A stretch of 64,000 nt of DNA from Micromussa lordhowensis (taxonomy: Eukaryota > Cnidaria > Anthozoa > Scleractinia > Lobophylliidae), in NCBI GenBank assembly GCA_964020085.1, contig OZ026607.1, forward strand, positions 19,493,606 to 19,557,605, read 5' to 3'. The position numbers were made by a program, and so were the translations under genes. Of the stretch, positions 25,001 to 40,400 are shown one piece after another (the stretch's first letter is position 1; every line of letters begins with the position of its first letter). The notes beneath the pieces are model-generated. The model was not told where the DNA came from, did not search any database, and saw only the letters and a program-made list of their open reading frames with translations.

Positions 25001-28000
25001 TTTGGCAGTTAGTTTAGTTAGTCTAGATTAGGCTTGTAGAGGGGCTGGGGGAGGGTGAAAGAGAGGAGTTGGGGGGGGGGGGAGAGTGCTCCATTATGCT
25101 GGCTATATGCATTTGGATATGTGCTGCAGGATAGGGTATTGTTTTTGCCCCTGTTTGCATTTTGTATCTGGTGTGATCCTTGGAATGAATGTATGAATGA
25201 ATGAAGAAAAAAATGAATAAAACACAGTGAAAATATCAGTATGAGAATGAATAACAGAAAAGATAAATACATCAAATGCAGGGGTCGAAATGTTGCCTGT
25301 CTACCTGTCAATTTCAGGTAATTTCAGGAAGAGACAGGTAAAAAATATTGATGCCTGTCGCTGGCGACAGGTAAGAAAACCTTAGTAATACAGAATTTAT
25401 TGATTTGAATAATATTTCCATCCGTTTTTCCGCCCGAAGTCGTTCTCACTCATGCAGCTCTTGCACAGTATTTACCAGTCTTTACTCAATAAAAGCAAGA
25501 TGATGCAATCTTTGTAGTGCGAATGACAAAGACGGCAAGTGTGTCTTCTCCCGCGTTTCTTTGCCGATCGAGCGCAAGTTCGCAATATGGATCGTTTTCT
25601 CAGCCGTAAGTCATTGCTTTCTATCAGTTTATTATTAATGATTGTACAACCCCAGTTGAGTTTCAAAAAGTGAAAATAAAATAATATTGTTCAAGTTGGA
25701 TGTTGTTGGAGACAGGTAAAAATACATTCTGCCTGTCACTAGACACAGGTTAACAGTCTGGAACATTTTGACCCCTGAAATGTCAAATTTTCTATTTTAC
25801 CGCTTCACAACTTTTTTACACATTTGCAGTGTGGGAATCCATGAACCATTTATAAGTGCTTCTCTTGAAGATGTCTAGAAATTTTATAGAACCGAGTTCC
25901 TCTGCAAGATCGTTCCATAGGGAAGCTCCTCTGTAACTGAAGCTATGCTTCAGTTAGTCAGTTCTCGGTTTCGGTAAATTCAGTTTCTGTCTTGCGTCAC
26001 GAAAAATCAAAGGACAAAGTTCTCGGAGTGAACATGTTGCAAATGCTTATTAGCACATTTGTACATTAAATTTGCCGTTTGCTTTGCCCTTCTCACTGAT
26101 CGGCTATCCCAGCTAAGCAAGATAGATGGAGTTGCCATGGGTTCTCCTCTTGGACCGCTGATGACTGATGCCTTCATGTGTAACATCGAAGAACAGCTAA
26201 CAAACCAAAACAAGATGCCCAATTACTATAAATGCTACGTTGACGATACCCTCAGCATTATACCAGATGTTCAAGCCGCCTCCACATTTCTCTCAACATT
26301 GAACGAAATCCACCCTTCCATTAGTTTTACAATGGTACTTGAGAAAAATGGGAAACTTCCTTTCCTAGGAATGGAAATCATCAGAAACAGCACCCTGTTA
26401 GACCAAAAGGTTTACAGAAAACCAACAGATACTGGGCTGCTTCTGCATTACCATAGCCATGTTCATACGAAGTACAAACATTCTCTGTTAAAAACAATGC
26501 TGAACTGCGCATTTAAACTTTCTTCAAACTAGCAATTTTTTCATCAAGAATGTGAACGCCTAAGGGTGATCTTCATACGTTTGCATTATCCAGAGCCTCT
26601 CATACAAAACACCATCAAGGTCTTCGTTGAAATGATGGTGACAGGGAACACATGCCCCCCCGCAACAATCAGGTGAAATTCCCGTTAGAATACTCCTGCC
26701 CTTCAAAGATCAGAGATCAGCAAACAAACTTCGCGAGCAACTTAGTGATCTTAGCCGAAAGATAAATACCGAGGTACATCCTGTATTTACAAGTCGCAAG
26801 ATCAAAGATGACCTTAAAGCTAATAATAATAATAATAATAATAATAAAGTACTTATATAGCGCTATTTACATAAGAATGATCAGTAGCGCTTTACAATAG
26901 TTCACTTAAAAGAACCTCATTAATTTATACAAAGGTACATTAAAACCAATTGAATAAGAATTAATCAATGAAATAAATAAATAAATGTACAAATAAATAA
27001 AAAACGGTTCTAGCCAGCCCGAAAAAGATGGGTCTTAAGTTTCTGTTTAAAACTACATAATGATTGAATATCACGCAACTCAGCTGGTAAACTATTCCAC
27101 AGACATGGCGCAGCAGCATAAAAAGACCTGGCACCAAGCGTAGAAAGCATTTTCTCCTTAGGCGGTTCTAGTAAAAGACTACTATTTGATCTTAGATCAT
27201 AAGAGGACTTAGGCTTAACAGTAACTAAATCACTAATATATGGTGGTGCAAGACCGTGAATAGCCTTAAAAACTAAGAGCAATATCTTAAAATGAATACG
27301 AGCACGAACTGGCAGCCAGTGAAGATCTTGAAATGCTTGTGTAACATGAGAATATTTGCTAATATTCATAGCGAGTCTCGCTGCTGCATTCTGAACACGT
27401 TGTAATTTGACAATCTGTGACTTGGGCAAACCATACAGAAGGCTGTTGCAAAAGTCCAAGCGACTAGTTACAAATGCATGAATGAGTGCCAATAAAGAAT
27501 CAGGGGATAGGTACTTTCTAATGCACCTAATATTATGTAAATGATAAAAAGCTGAATTACAAAGCTTAGTAACATGTGTAGACATACTCAAATGACTATC
27601 AAACCACACGCCCAGATTTCTTACACACAAACTTGGATCAATGACATATTCACCAACAGTAATACTGCACGCAGTATTAATCTTAGCTAGTTGCTGTCTA
27701 GATCCTATTAATAAAAATTCTGTTTTATCATCATTAATCATCAATTTATCTGTTATCATCCAATTTCTTAACTCATCAACGCATTTATTCATAGCGTTGA
27801 CAGCATCATTCTGACAAGTGGTGTCATCGGGTTTAAAACTAAGGTAAAGTTGTGTGTCATCAGCGAAACAATGCATGGTTGGAAGATGTTTTTCAACAAT
27901 TTTAAAGAGGTTCGATGCATAAATAACGAATAACAAGGGTCCCAAACATGAACCCTGCGGAACACCACATTCAAGATCAAATTGGCGTGACATTGTTCCC

Positions 28001-31000
28001 TGAACAGCAATGCGTTGACTTCTTCCATTTAGGTAAGATTTGAACCAATCGAGAGCTTTTCCTCAAATACCGACATCAGTATGTAATCGTTTCAGTAGTA
28101 CTTCATAATTAACAGTATCAAAGGCTGCACTTAAATCAAGTAGAACTAGTAGTGTAACCCGTTGTGAATTCATTGCCAGTAGAATGTCATTCATAACCCT
28201 AACAAGAGCTGTTTCTGTGCTATGGCGCGGCCTGAAGGCAGATTGAAACATAGGATAGACACCGTTTGCTATCATGTGGTCATGGACTTGATTAAAGACT
28301 GCTCTTTCAGTAAGTTTTGATACATACTGGAGGTTACTGACAGGTCTATAGTTTTTTAAAAACCAAATCCAAACCAGGCTTCTTCAACAGAGGATTAACA
28401 AGAGCACATTTCCAGTTATCAGCAAACGTGCCTGATTCAAGAGACAGATTAATTATTTTTGTGAGAACGGGAAGAAGTACTTGAGTACACCCAATCACTA
28501 AAGAAGTTGGCATTGGGTCCAGTATGCAGGTCTTCTTAGCTGAGCCTTCAATGAGTTTACGTACTTCACATTCAGACAATGGTTTAAATTGACCCATCCA
28601 GGTACCAGACCATGATTTAGCATTGATATTTGAAATAGCTGGCAATGATGATGATAATCCATCAAGCTTTGTATGAATGGTTTTGATCTTCTCAATAAAG
28701 AAACTTCCCATCTGGTTAGCAAATGTTAGTTTATCCTTAAACGGTGGAAACGGAACCTCGTGATCTTGTTTCAAGAGCCCCTTTGTAGCGAGAAAAAGAT
28801 TCTTCTGATTAAAACTGTTCCTATCAATAAAGTCTTTGAGAAACTCACAACGTGCCTTAGATATCAGATGCATTGCGTAATTCTTCCTTGCTTTAAATTC
28901 CTTAAAATAAGAAGCGCTACGAGTGCAACGCCATCTTAACTCCGCTTTCCGCCTCTCCCTTCGTGCTTTCTTAATGTCATTATTGAACCAAGGCACAAGA
29001 GGTCTAATTGTAAGTGTCTTGGTCAATAATGGGGCATGACGGTCAACAATAGAAGCCAGAGTTAAATTATAACATTCCACAAGATCATTCAGTGTGTTAG
29101 GACTGTCCTGACATAGATCAGTTGTGAGTATTTCTTTACATAATACTTGCAAATCGATAGCTTTAATTTTCCTGAAAGATAATGATTTAGTCAGAAGAGG
29201 CGGTTTACCCACTGTGAGATCGCATAGTAACGAACAATGGTCAGAAAGAAAATAGTCAGATACAGGAACACTGGAAAGAAGTGAATCACATTGCCGAGTG
29301 ATAATCAGATCAAGAGTATGACCTGATTCATGCGTAGGTGTGACGACATGCTGTTGTAGACCCATAGACTCGAGTAATTCAAGGAAACAAACTCCATCCA
29401 GGTTTTCTGGGACGTCGACATGGATATTAAAATCGCCCGCTATCAAGAGTGGATCGGATGACATAACTATCGATTCCAGATAACTTGAGAACTCGTCAAA
29501 GAACACATTTGAAGTCACTGGATGGTTACTTGAATATGGTGGACGGTAAATAACAATGACTCGCAGTTTGTGGGAGCCATGTTTCAGAATCCATCCAGAA
29601 AATTCAAATGATTTCTGCTCTCCAGCATCACTCTTGATTACAAATATATTATCCCGAACCAAAAGAGCAGTTCCTCCGCCAGAACGACCCAATCGTGGAC
29701 AGTCCAATAACTTGTATCCCGGGGGAGTAGCCGCAATGCGGTGTGCAGTATCATCTGCTGTGAGCCAGGTTTCGGTTAAAGCAACAATATCAGCACCAGA
29801 AGTTCCAACGTAGCAAACAAACTCTGCAGATTTATTCCGAAGGGATCTCGCGTTCAAGCAGCAAAATTTCAAATTGTGCACTGTATGGTGTTGCCGACCA
29901 GAAACAATTGGTACATCGACAAGTGACCGAGAAACTAACTTTTTATCGGAATGAGCTTTATCAGGGCGATAAGAAATACGCACTGGGATCTTCTGACGGC
30001 CAGCTAAGGAACCTAAACCTCCAGTTGTCAACCAGCAAAACGTTGTATATTTCTACAAGTGTGATCTGTGTGATGCAGATTATGTCGGCTTTACCAGCCG
30101 ACACCCACATCAACGTGTGGAGGAACACAAACGATCGGTAATCGGCAACCATGTGAGAGAACAACATGGAAAGGAGCCAAGTGAAATCGCAAAGAACTTT
30201 AGGGTCCTGAGGAAGTGCTCGAACAAGTTCGATTGTAGCGACTGTAGCTGTTTGCTTAACACTTTTAATAGTTTTTATTCTTTTTTTTTTACCTCAAATT
30301 TACACTTCATTTTCGCATTCTGCTATTTGTATTGTTCGTATGTAAATAATATTAGCTTTTTACCTTGTTCCCATTGTTTCAGAAATTGTATATATGCGGA
30401 ATTTTTACTTCATCAACCTTAACTTGAAAATGTCCGTGGAGCGGTCGAAACGCCGTTCATATTTTTTATCGCTTATTTTTATAACTAAGCAAGATAGGCT
30501 ACCTAAATTGTATCAGCTAAACTTCTAGTGTGTAAATGCGGAGATAAATGAAACACAAATTCTATATGCTTGATGCTTCCAAATGTTACTGAACTGAAAT
30601 AAAGCTGACATGTTCAAGCCATTCTTAGTTTTTGGTTTTCACTTGAACTGGGTGTCATTTTTTGGGTTTTGTGCCTTGAGAAATAGGGTATCAATTTGCA
30701 TTTGCTTCATCCTCAAATAGGTCAAGGTTTAAGACCCTTCTTGACTCACACCTATCCAAAATTTATGAGTATCCTCCTCCCATCCCCGGGTGACAGCTGA
30801 ATGTTAGCGAAGGAGCACAGATTGGATGGTCCAGGTTTTGCAGGCTGGCTGGATTCACTGTGTTATGTATTTGTCAAGACCCTTCACTCTTCCAATGCCT
30901 CTCTTTTTACTTACAGTCAAGATAATGTTATTTAATTTGTGTTTTTGCAGCACCATGATTTGTCTTATCATGACAAGACAAGCAATACAAGTGTGGTATG

Positions 31001-34000
31001 TTGTATTACCTTGATGCTGTGATGTTTTTCTCTTATTAAAACATAATGGTTAAAAGTTCTTACCCTCATATCGAAAAGCTAAGTAATACTTTCTAGAGAA
31101 AACATGTTTTAATTTATACTTATAGACATTCTTCTGGCAACCAATGGTGAATCTATCTATGAAGGGATTGTATGATGATTGGACCAAGGTAATTTTAAAC
31201 ATGTTAATTAAACTTTACTCTAAGTCTATCATTTCTTACTTTCTTGTATTCTTTCCCCTTCCTCCTACATGTACCTCCTCTGTCAATACTTTTCTAGGAT
31301 TTGCTTTCATGTTTGCTACAGAGTCTCTGCTTAGAATAGTTGGACAGAGACACTATGAGAGTCATTTCCAAGTGTATTGCCTAAGAAAAGTGGGCTGAAA
31401 CTTTTAATTAATTTGTCCACTACTTAGACCACAAGTCAGAACAATAATTGACTCACATCCTTTCACTTCCCTGTAGAATCCACAAAAGTGCCCTCATCTC
31501 ATTATTACCGGAAGTGGAACAGTAAGTTTGCAGGATTTATTAATTAACAAATAAAGAAGCCTAAGCCGTGTATTACACTGTGATAAAACACGACAGGCAT
31601 TTGAGAACACAAGGGAAATGTAGAAAACATGAGCCGCAGGTGAGTGTTTTCTACATTTCTTGAGTGTTCTTAAATGTCCGGAGTGTTTTATCACAGTGTA
31701 ATACACGGATTAGGCTTTAAGCATTAAGCGCCATGCTCTGTAAATAAAGTTTCATTGATTGCTCACTTGAAGGGCACTTCTTGAGGACAAGGTGCTTATT
31801 TATATTTTTCACTTTGATATCTCTGAAGTGCTCAAACTGCATGCAAGCCTCGGACCTTGTGAAAATAAAACTCAAAAAGAAAAAGCTATTACATAATCAT
31901 TATTTGTTACTAACACTCATAGAAGGGAGCATACAGTAAAGTAACCTTCTCATTGAATTAGAGAGCATTTATTTTACATGAAGGAGGCAGATGTTGCAAT
32001 TTAAGTAGCTTTGACTTCGGGGTTTATTGAATTGCGGGCCCCAAATCAAATCATTGTGATTTCAATACAGTTATGATACTGTACTGTATCTTATGAATGT
32101 TTGAGCAAAAAAGGAAAACAGCACCTGCTTTACCCTTTTTTGTGCAGCCAGTCCATTTCACATTGTAACAGACCAATTTTCATATATTATATTGGGACTG
32201 TGTGAAGCCTAAGATGCTGTTAAGGCATCAATGAAACATTGACTGTCGCTTCCTTGTTTACTTTAATTCTGTGGCTGTATTTAGTAGTACTGTGTCCAAT
32301 GGACTTGTCTCAGATTGATTATTTCAATTATTGTTAGCTTTTTATTTATTGTTTGCTTGTTTCAGTGGACCATAAAGCACCAAGAACTGGATGCAGTCAT
32401 GAATTATGGATGTGAGTTTGAAGTTAAAATGCGACAAAGATAGAACCTCTTTGTGCAGTTTAATAAACAACACCACTCAAATGTGCTGCTCAAACAATAG
32501 TTTAATTTGGATGGCTGCACTATCTGAAATCTTGAGTGTCTCAGCCACCAAGTTAGACAACGATGCCTTCAACAAATTGTGTCACTGGTCATACAATTTC
32601 ATCACAAGAATTGCTGTTGATCTCACCTTGTTTTCAATAATAATAAAACTTTTCACCTAGCTAGCCCCTAGGGACTAAGAACTTGAACTTGAACATTAAT
32701 ATTCTTGTTATCTGTTAAGTATTATTTTTTGACCTGATGATGGTGGCATGAGGACACTGAAACATTGTCTTAAATATGCTTCTTCTCATCATCAAATCGA
32801 TAACATTACCATGCCTGATTGTTATTAATCTGTCAGGAATATAAAATCTTTCTAATTTGTTTCATTGTGCAGATAATTTAACAAAGGTCAAAGGATCAAT
32901 GGAGGCATTAGCGACCAAAAAAAGAAATGAAAGCCAAACACTGCTCAAGAAAACAAGTCCTTTTCCACCTTCTCCAGTGATAATCTGGGTTCAGCAAGGT
33001 ATTGACACAGTTTTGATTTGTTTTGCCAGGAGAACTAGCTTGTTGTAAAGTTTAAACAACATTTTGTGGTCCGTAGATTAAAGTGGACCACTTTCAAAGG
33101 TACAGTGTATTCTCTTTTTCTGCAAATTTCCTGGTTGAACCAGATTGCTCCATCTGGTTTCAACCAGAATGTCTATTAGAGAATTTGTTGAATACTCTTG
33201 TGGATATACAATGTATCACAGGGTCATGTTCTTGCTGGTTTGGTTGACCTGATTGGTTAAAAAGCAATCAGTTAAGAGCAGACCATATCTGTTCAGTTTT
33301 TGAACAGATTGTAGAGTTCGGTGACAATACAGGTGATTGGAAGTCGTTGTATTGCAAGTGAATAAAGGGGGCAAGTTTCCAAAGAAACTGTGGTGCTGCG
33401 TCGGTGGGATTATTACAAGATAATTTGGTTTTATCAACTGCGTTGATAATGTGAATTGTCCACCATAAAGAGATTCCCAAGGTGACGTTTTGAGCGTTAG
33501 CCCTTCGTCGGAGCAAATCAATTGCAAGTGAACTGTGTCTAGCTATGATACCCCTGAAATTGCAAGGAGTAGAAATTTGATAATCATTTTAAACTGCATG
33601 CTTTGTCGTTCTAGCATACCACAACTTGCAGTCATCATATGACGATAAACTTTACTGTCTTCTAATTTAATTTATCAATCTTGTTGCAGAGCCAGTTGTG
33701 GAAGCAAAGCTTCACGAGGCACGCAAAATGATTACAAATGAAAAGATAGAGCTATTTAATTCTATCGCTGGAGAAATGTTGTAAGTTCACTCCTGTATGT
33801 AAATGAAACTCAACATCTACCAACTTTTTTATATATATTATAATAAATACCAAGCTTCACTTTGATAGTATGAAACAGGGTTCTAGGTAAAAATTAAGTT
33901 TTACAAGCAAGGTGTCAATGATAAAATATTTAGTTTTATCAATCAAAATTATGGGCTTCGCCAAATTAGCAGAGGTTTTCCATTTTATTTGTCAGGTTAG

Positions 34001-37000
34001 GATATGCATTTCACAGTTTTGCATTTCCAACTCTTTTCGAGATTTTGGTTTTGCAGAAGCATGAAGTCAACACATAATATGTTTCAACTCATCCCACATT
34101 AACACCATTAGTAGTTTCTGCCTAATTGCACACAGTTGTATTTTAGGTCATCTAATTCCTTTGGAGACAGAATTGACATTTTATAAGCAAGGATTGACTG
34201 AGTTATTTAAGATAACATAATTATTATGTTATTTTAATGCTGTCTAATTAAATGTCGTTTACTGTAGTCAGGAAGAAAACTCCTCAGTGACTGTGATGTG
34301 GACATCATTTCATGCAGCTGAGAAGAGACCTGACATATCGACAGATGGTATTCACTACGGACCGTCCATAACCAGCCTGGTAGCTATGGATTTATTTAGA
34401 TAATAATAATAATAATAATATCTTTATTTATACAGAAAGACCGATCAGCAAAAATCGAAGGATTTTGCTGGTATAAACCGGTGATCTGATTACAATTTAA
34501 AAATACATATTAAAAATAGAACATAAGAGAACTAAAACAGCCTAAGATAAAAATTCGAACGGGAATAAATATATGTATATTAAGTCTACAGATAACGACA
34601 GATAATTACAATGCTAACTTACACTACAAACATGCGAGGAAACATCAAGATTCAAAAAGTAATTAAATAGTTTCGACTTAAACGGCATGTTTAGTGACAT
34701 TGTTTGATTATAGAGAGACATTGCAATCTCCAAAGATCCTTGAAAAGGTCTGGAAAATCGATTTATGAAATTATGGACATTAAATATGAACTCGTTAGAA
34801 GGCTATTGTTAGTATCACATAGAAGTGATTCTGTGGGCGTAATGCTTTTCATTTTTACGCGAGTGGGTGAGTCACAAAGTGGAGACGACACCTGTCCAAG
34901 TCACATATAAGTCAGTCATTAACTTCAAAGTGCTTTCAAATGTAAATCACCTCATTATAATTATAAGTAAGCTGTATTGTTGTCTGTCTTACATGTATAT
35001 AAATTTATTTTATTCTTGCTCTTTCAGGAGCTGAATTTGATATTGAATTATTACTGCAATCAATATCTTCAAGTGCCTGATGCCACCTGTTGTGTGCCAG
35101 CACCAAGACTGACTCATTTGCAACGGAACACATTCGCAGTTTTTATCACCTGGTGAGATGTTTGTGTTTTTGTTTCCAAGTGATTGTGGATCATACTAGT
35201 TTTGGCATACCTTCTGGCAGAGCAGGTTTTAACAGTTTTTGGTAATACATCAGGGCTCATAAAAAATTGAATTCCAGCTTTCCCTTGGGACAAGCTAGTA
35301 ACTCTCAAATTTTGCTTGCACTGGGCAAGTCTTAAATGCTATTTTTAACTAATGAGTTAGTAGGTAGACAACCTGCCTGATCCCTTGCCCATTGGGCAAG
35401 TGAGAATGAAAAGTCACTTGCCCAGAAGGAAAATCTACTTGTCCTGGACAATGGGACTGCACTTTTTTCGAGCCCTGAAAGACGTCAGTTGGTTAATTGT
35501 TATTTTTATTAGATTAGTTATTTAATATATTTATTTAAACCTAGCTTGTTAATTCAGTCTAAGACTGCCAGAAAGTTTAATAAACTACTTGTTACTTATT
35601 ATAATAAATTACATGTTCGCACAACCACTCTTACTTATCAAGTGTTGCACTGCAGTGACGTGTGCATTATATTTTGCTTGTTCACCACAGATTGCGCTGT
35701 ACTTGGGTTCAAATCCTCCATCACACTTTGAAAATAGCCAACTGGTCTGCCTCCTGCCAGTTGGAATTTTTAATTATGTTACGTTTATGTGAAATATTTG
35801 TTTCCTCTGTAAACTAGCTAATGCTCAGTACTTTTATAGCTAAGTGCATGACCACTATAACATTTTACTTTTTTTACCTGTATGGTTACCTTAAAACAAT
35901 CATTTTATGTTCTGCGTTTTTCTTTTCTTTACAGCATTGTGCTGTTTCTGATTATGTTTGTCTGTCAACATCTGTGGCCAGCAGAACCCAAAGGATCTGG
36001 TGGTAAGGAGGAATATATTGCAAATTTTAGGACATTGTTTTAATTTTTTTTGAAGTACAAATTATAGTATAATTATAAGCTTCCAATTAAAGGAAACTGT
36101 AAAAGGATATGTTAACTTGGTCTTTTAGAAAAATGTCAAAGATGTATCAATTGATAAACAAACAAGGGAATTTGGGAATGTTTGTGTTGGTTTATGAATG
36201 ACTAATCTGTGAAGAGACTTTTTTGAGGGGAATAGGTGAAAATCATCTGTAAGCAAAGGAGCTAATTGTGGTCTGGGAAGGAAGATCTGATGCAATCATT
36301 ATCAGGCCACGTTTGATATATCAATATTCTAACATGGCTCCGAGGCTTTCAGGATAAACTCCTATATTTAGTGTTGTTTTCTTTGTATCCAAGTGTCCTT
36401 TGGGAATTGAGAGACAAAAGAAACTTAAAAAAACTTACAGTTTTGACCCCAATGCCTCTGAGCCATGTTAGAATATTGATATATCGAATGTGGCCTACTC
36501 ACCCTATACCCTATCCTGTTCACAGGCTAGTGAATGACATACTTGAAACCTAGGGGGTTGTGGCAGTCAAACCAAATATTAGGCTAGTGGTTGTTTTCCT
36601 AGGCTAGCAGATTTTAACCTTGTGCCAGAACTGCTTTTTCTGACGATATACTCACAAATCACTCTTGATTGAATACACTGAAGTGCTTTAATCTGACCTA
36701 CCTAACTTCACAAACCACTCGCCATGTGCTTTTCTCTCTCGTTCATCCCATAATGTAACTTTGAAACAGTTTCCAGCCCCCACAGGGCTAGGCGGGCTAG
36801 GGATGCTTGACTAATCTTGCAATTCAGCTTACAAAACAAAACAATGCAGCTTAACTTAACGTAATCTTGACTCTTACGAGGCTCTCTGAGCCTATCATAA
36901 ACACGTTGCTGGTTTATGGTGCCTCAGATTCCGACCTTTCTGTAATACAAAATTGTTTAGGCCGGTGTATGAAAAGAAAGTTTATCCAAGAATGTAAATA

Positions 37001-37258
37001 TCAGGGACTTGCTAGAGAAGGCGGACAAGACACTCTACAAAAAACGGTCGAATGACCCTGAATGTTCATTCTTCCAGTTTTTGCCTAAGGAAAAGAATTT
37101 GAGGTACAATCTTAGAGATGCATCAGTCTCTGTCCCTAGAATCTACACTGGCAGGTTTAAGAACGTTTTTAGTAATAGAATAATTTTTAGATATGATATG
37201 TAAATAGTTTTTTGAGTTTATATTGTAACTTAACCCTTTCACCACCAAGGGTCTCCCT

Positions 37259-37304
<46 letters not shown>

Positions 37305-37358
37305 GGGCCACTGGTGGTGAAAGGGTTAAGATATGTAATTTTATCTTAGGAAATAAAG

Positions 37359-37409
<51 letters not shown>

Positions 37410-40400
37410 GTTATTAGTTTTCCATCCTATTGGACTTCCTGCATGGTCTACTCAGGTGTCTGGGTTATTGAATCCACTCTTTTGAGGCTGATGATGTAAT
37501 CTGACTGTATTGGTCATTCACAGGTGCTGAACCAACCACGCCCGGAGGCCGTCCCAGCTCCTCACTACGCTGGGTGTATTCTGACAGGATGTACCCTGTT
37601 ATGAAGAGTTTGTTCAAAATGGGCCTCATAATGTTTTACTTTTACCTCTGTGACAGGTCAGTGCCTCAACATGTAATTTTTCTTACATTATCAATACATT
37701 CTCGAACAGACAGGTGATGAGAATAAAGAAAAACATCAATTGGTGACAATGTTTTGGTCTGCTGCCAAATTTTCAAGACTAATTTCATTCATATCGCCAT
37801 GCAAAGAAAACCAATTTTCTGACTTGCCCTTTGAATAACTGGTAACTTTGATGTACTAGCTCGAAAGTCTTCTCACCAGACCCCCCAAATTCATCTCTTA
37901 TATGTAATTTGAATTTCCTCAAAACAAGTTTCAAGAAACTTCACTTGCCCTGGAAATGAGGAACGGAATCCACTAGCTAGTGCGACTGCAGAATCCACTA
38001 GCTCTGGCTATCGGTTTCGATACACTGTAATTAAAAAAAAAAAAAATCAGTGGAATCAAACCCCAGATTAGTGTTTAGTTCAACCTGGGGCGAGATAAGT
38101 TTCTTTCATTGTAACTTTCCGTTTCACTATACGCCATACTTTTTGTTATGTGCCATGTTCTCTCTTTTAATTTTTAGGACAAACTTGTTTTTCAAAGAAC
38201 AGAAAGAGTACAGTCATCTTGTTTTCATGTTAGTCCTGATTGTGTTCTTGGCGCTTGGTGCATGGACCTGGGTACCAGCTCAGCAGGTTTGTCATCTGTT
38301 TTTTTCTGGAGAGTTTTTGTAATGAATCAAAGACTATCCATTTACGAGGCTTTCTATAATGTAGAAGATCATTAAGCCCTTTATTTCTAGTTTTAAAACT
38401 AATGATTCTGATTGTGAAAACTTATTCTTAAAAAAGAAATTCTAAGATTTGCTTTCGACACCGCTTTTCCGTGTTGTTTTCGTTGTGGTACTGTGGGTAA
38501 TTTGTTTTCTGTTTTCCGCAGACTGTCGTGTTAAACAGAGACCAGACAAATGAGTGGAAGGGCTGGATGCAGTTGATTATTCTCTTGTATCATTACATTG
38601 GGGCAAGCAAGGTAATAGAATAGAACACGTTTTTTCTCAACGAGTGATCAGTTTTCTCTTTCTCTCGACTCTCCTGGCCGTTCTGACCAGGGGCCCGTTT
38701 CTCGAAGGTCCCGAAAAGTTTTCGCACCCGGAAAGCCATGGCAAAATCTCCAAGCTTATCATTACAGAGCTGTTGTATTCACGTATTACTAATATAAACA
38801 GAGGTTCTCTTCACAAAAGAAATTTCAGGCGTATACACCTCTCCGTTTTCAGATACAGATGAACTAAAAATGGCTTTACGGGCCCGAAAAGTTTCCGGGG
38901 CTTTCGAGAAACGGGCCCCTGCTCCCAGTTGGTTCATGGCCGTAAATTATGGCGAGGAGCATAGTCTCTCCCAGGAGAAAGAGGTCCATGTTCTAGCCCC
39001 GACCTGCCCATAGGTCATTGTATTGTATTCATTGGCAAGACATACCGTATAAATACGAAAATGAGCCTGTCCAAAAATAGGCCACCAAAATCTCAGATAC
39101 TAACATCGTTTCGAGAACAACCCTTCCACTTTTCGACGGTGAACTCTCTATTATAGAACTTTTGATATTCATTTGACGATAGTATAACCTGTTCGGTTTC
39201 ATATCGTTAATCGGCACGGATAGAGAGAGTTTTGCCATGTGGTTTTCTTGTCTGTACCTAAGATATTTTATGCACAACATCCCAACATAATTTATTAGAA
39301 AGTTTTAGCATTGACGACGGCGATGCCGAGAACGACGCCTTGTGAAAACAGTATTTATATTTTACCTTTGAATGTCGCCACTGCGTAGATCTGTTCAGTT
39401 CGCCTATCGGTCTAAAATCCAGCTTAGGCTAAACATGTAATGACAGCGTTTAATTTCAAAGGAAAACACGAGAAATTAGCCATTGCGGTTCTCGTACTCC
39501 AAAATACGTAGTGAACTTGGTCATTTCACGTTGTTGTTTTGCAGAGGATGGCAAAGAAATGTACAAAGAAACAAAACACACGTGCAGAACCATTGTTTTG
39601 CTCATTAAACCTTTCGTTAGCTGACGTTCTCGTCGCCGTCGAGATTCGCTAAAACTCCCTAATGTATAAACCTAGACATTTTTTAAACGTGTTATTCCTT
39701 TCGATAATAATTGTCCCCTTCCAACTACTAACTGTAATAAGCCCCGTCTCCTGAAGATAAGGCTCCAGAACACTGGAATGTAAAGGAGCTGCGTCATGAT
39801 TTGCGCATCTTGAATTGTTTAGCCTGCATTTTCAAGTTCTTTGTTTGTACATCCTTGTTTCTCCATGGTTTATTATTATCTCTTTGGTGGTTTTCTGTCT
39901 TAGTAAACTACTATTTTCAGGTTTCCTTCAATTTCAAGGTAATTTTGTACCTGACCAAAATAACTCAAAATTCTGCGACTGAGCTCCTTTAGGCTCGGTG
40001 CTTGATGGAAGTTTACAGCATTACTAGCTCTTACGGTTCATCTCTGCAAAAACTCGTCAACTTGAATTTCTCAGGGAAGGATAGGGAATCTCGTTTTGAT
40101 GGACTGCCAAATTCTTAAAACCATCTTTTAAATGAAAGTATGGTTATTGTCAAGGAGGATTCGAATCTTGAACACGCGTTTAATCACAATGTGTTTCTAA
40201 TTGGCTTGAATTTTTTTCTTACCTACAGGTACTTCCAATCTACGTGTTCATAAGACTTCTTGTCGCTTCGTATCTTTTCCTTTCTGGCTATGGGCATTTC
40301 TCATTCTTTTGGAATAAAGGAGATTTTGGGCTTTACAGGTTTTGCCAGGTAAGATTAATTTTAGTACTTTCCAATAACAGTTAAATTAATTAAATCAGTA

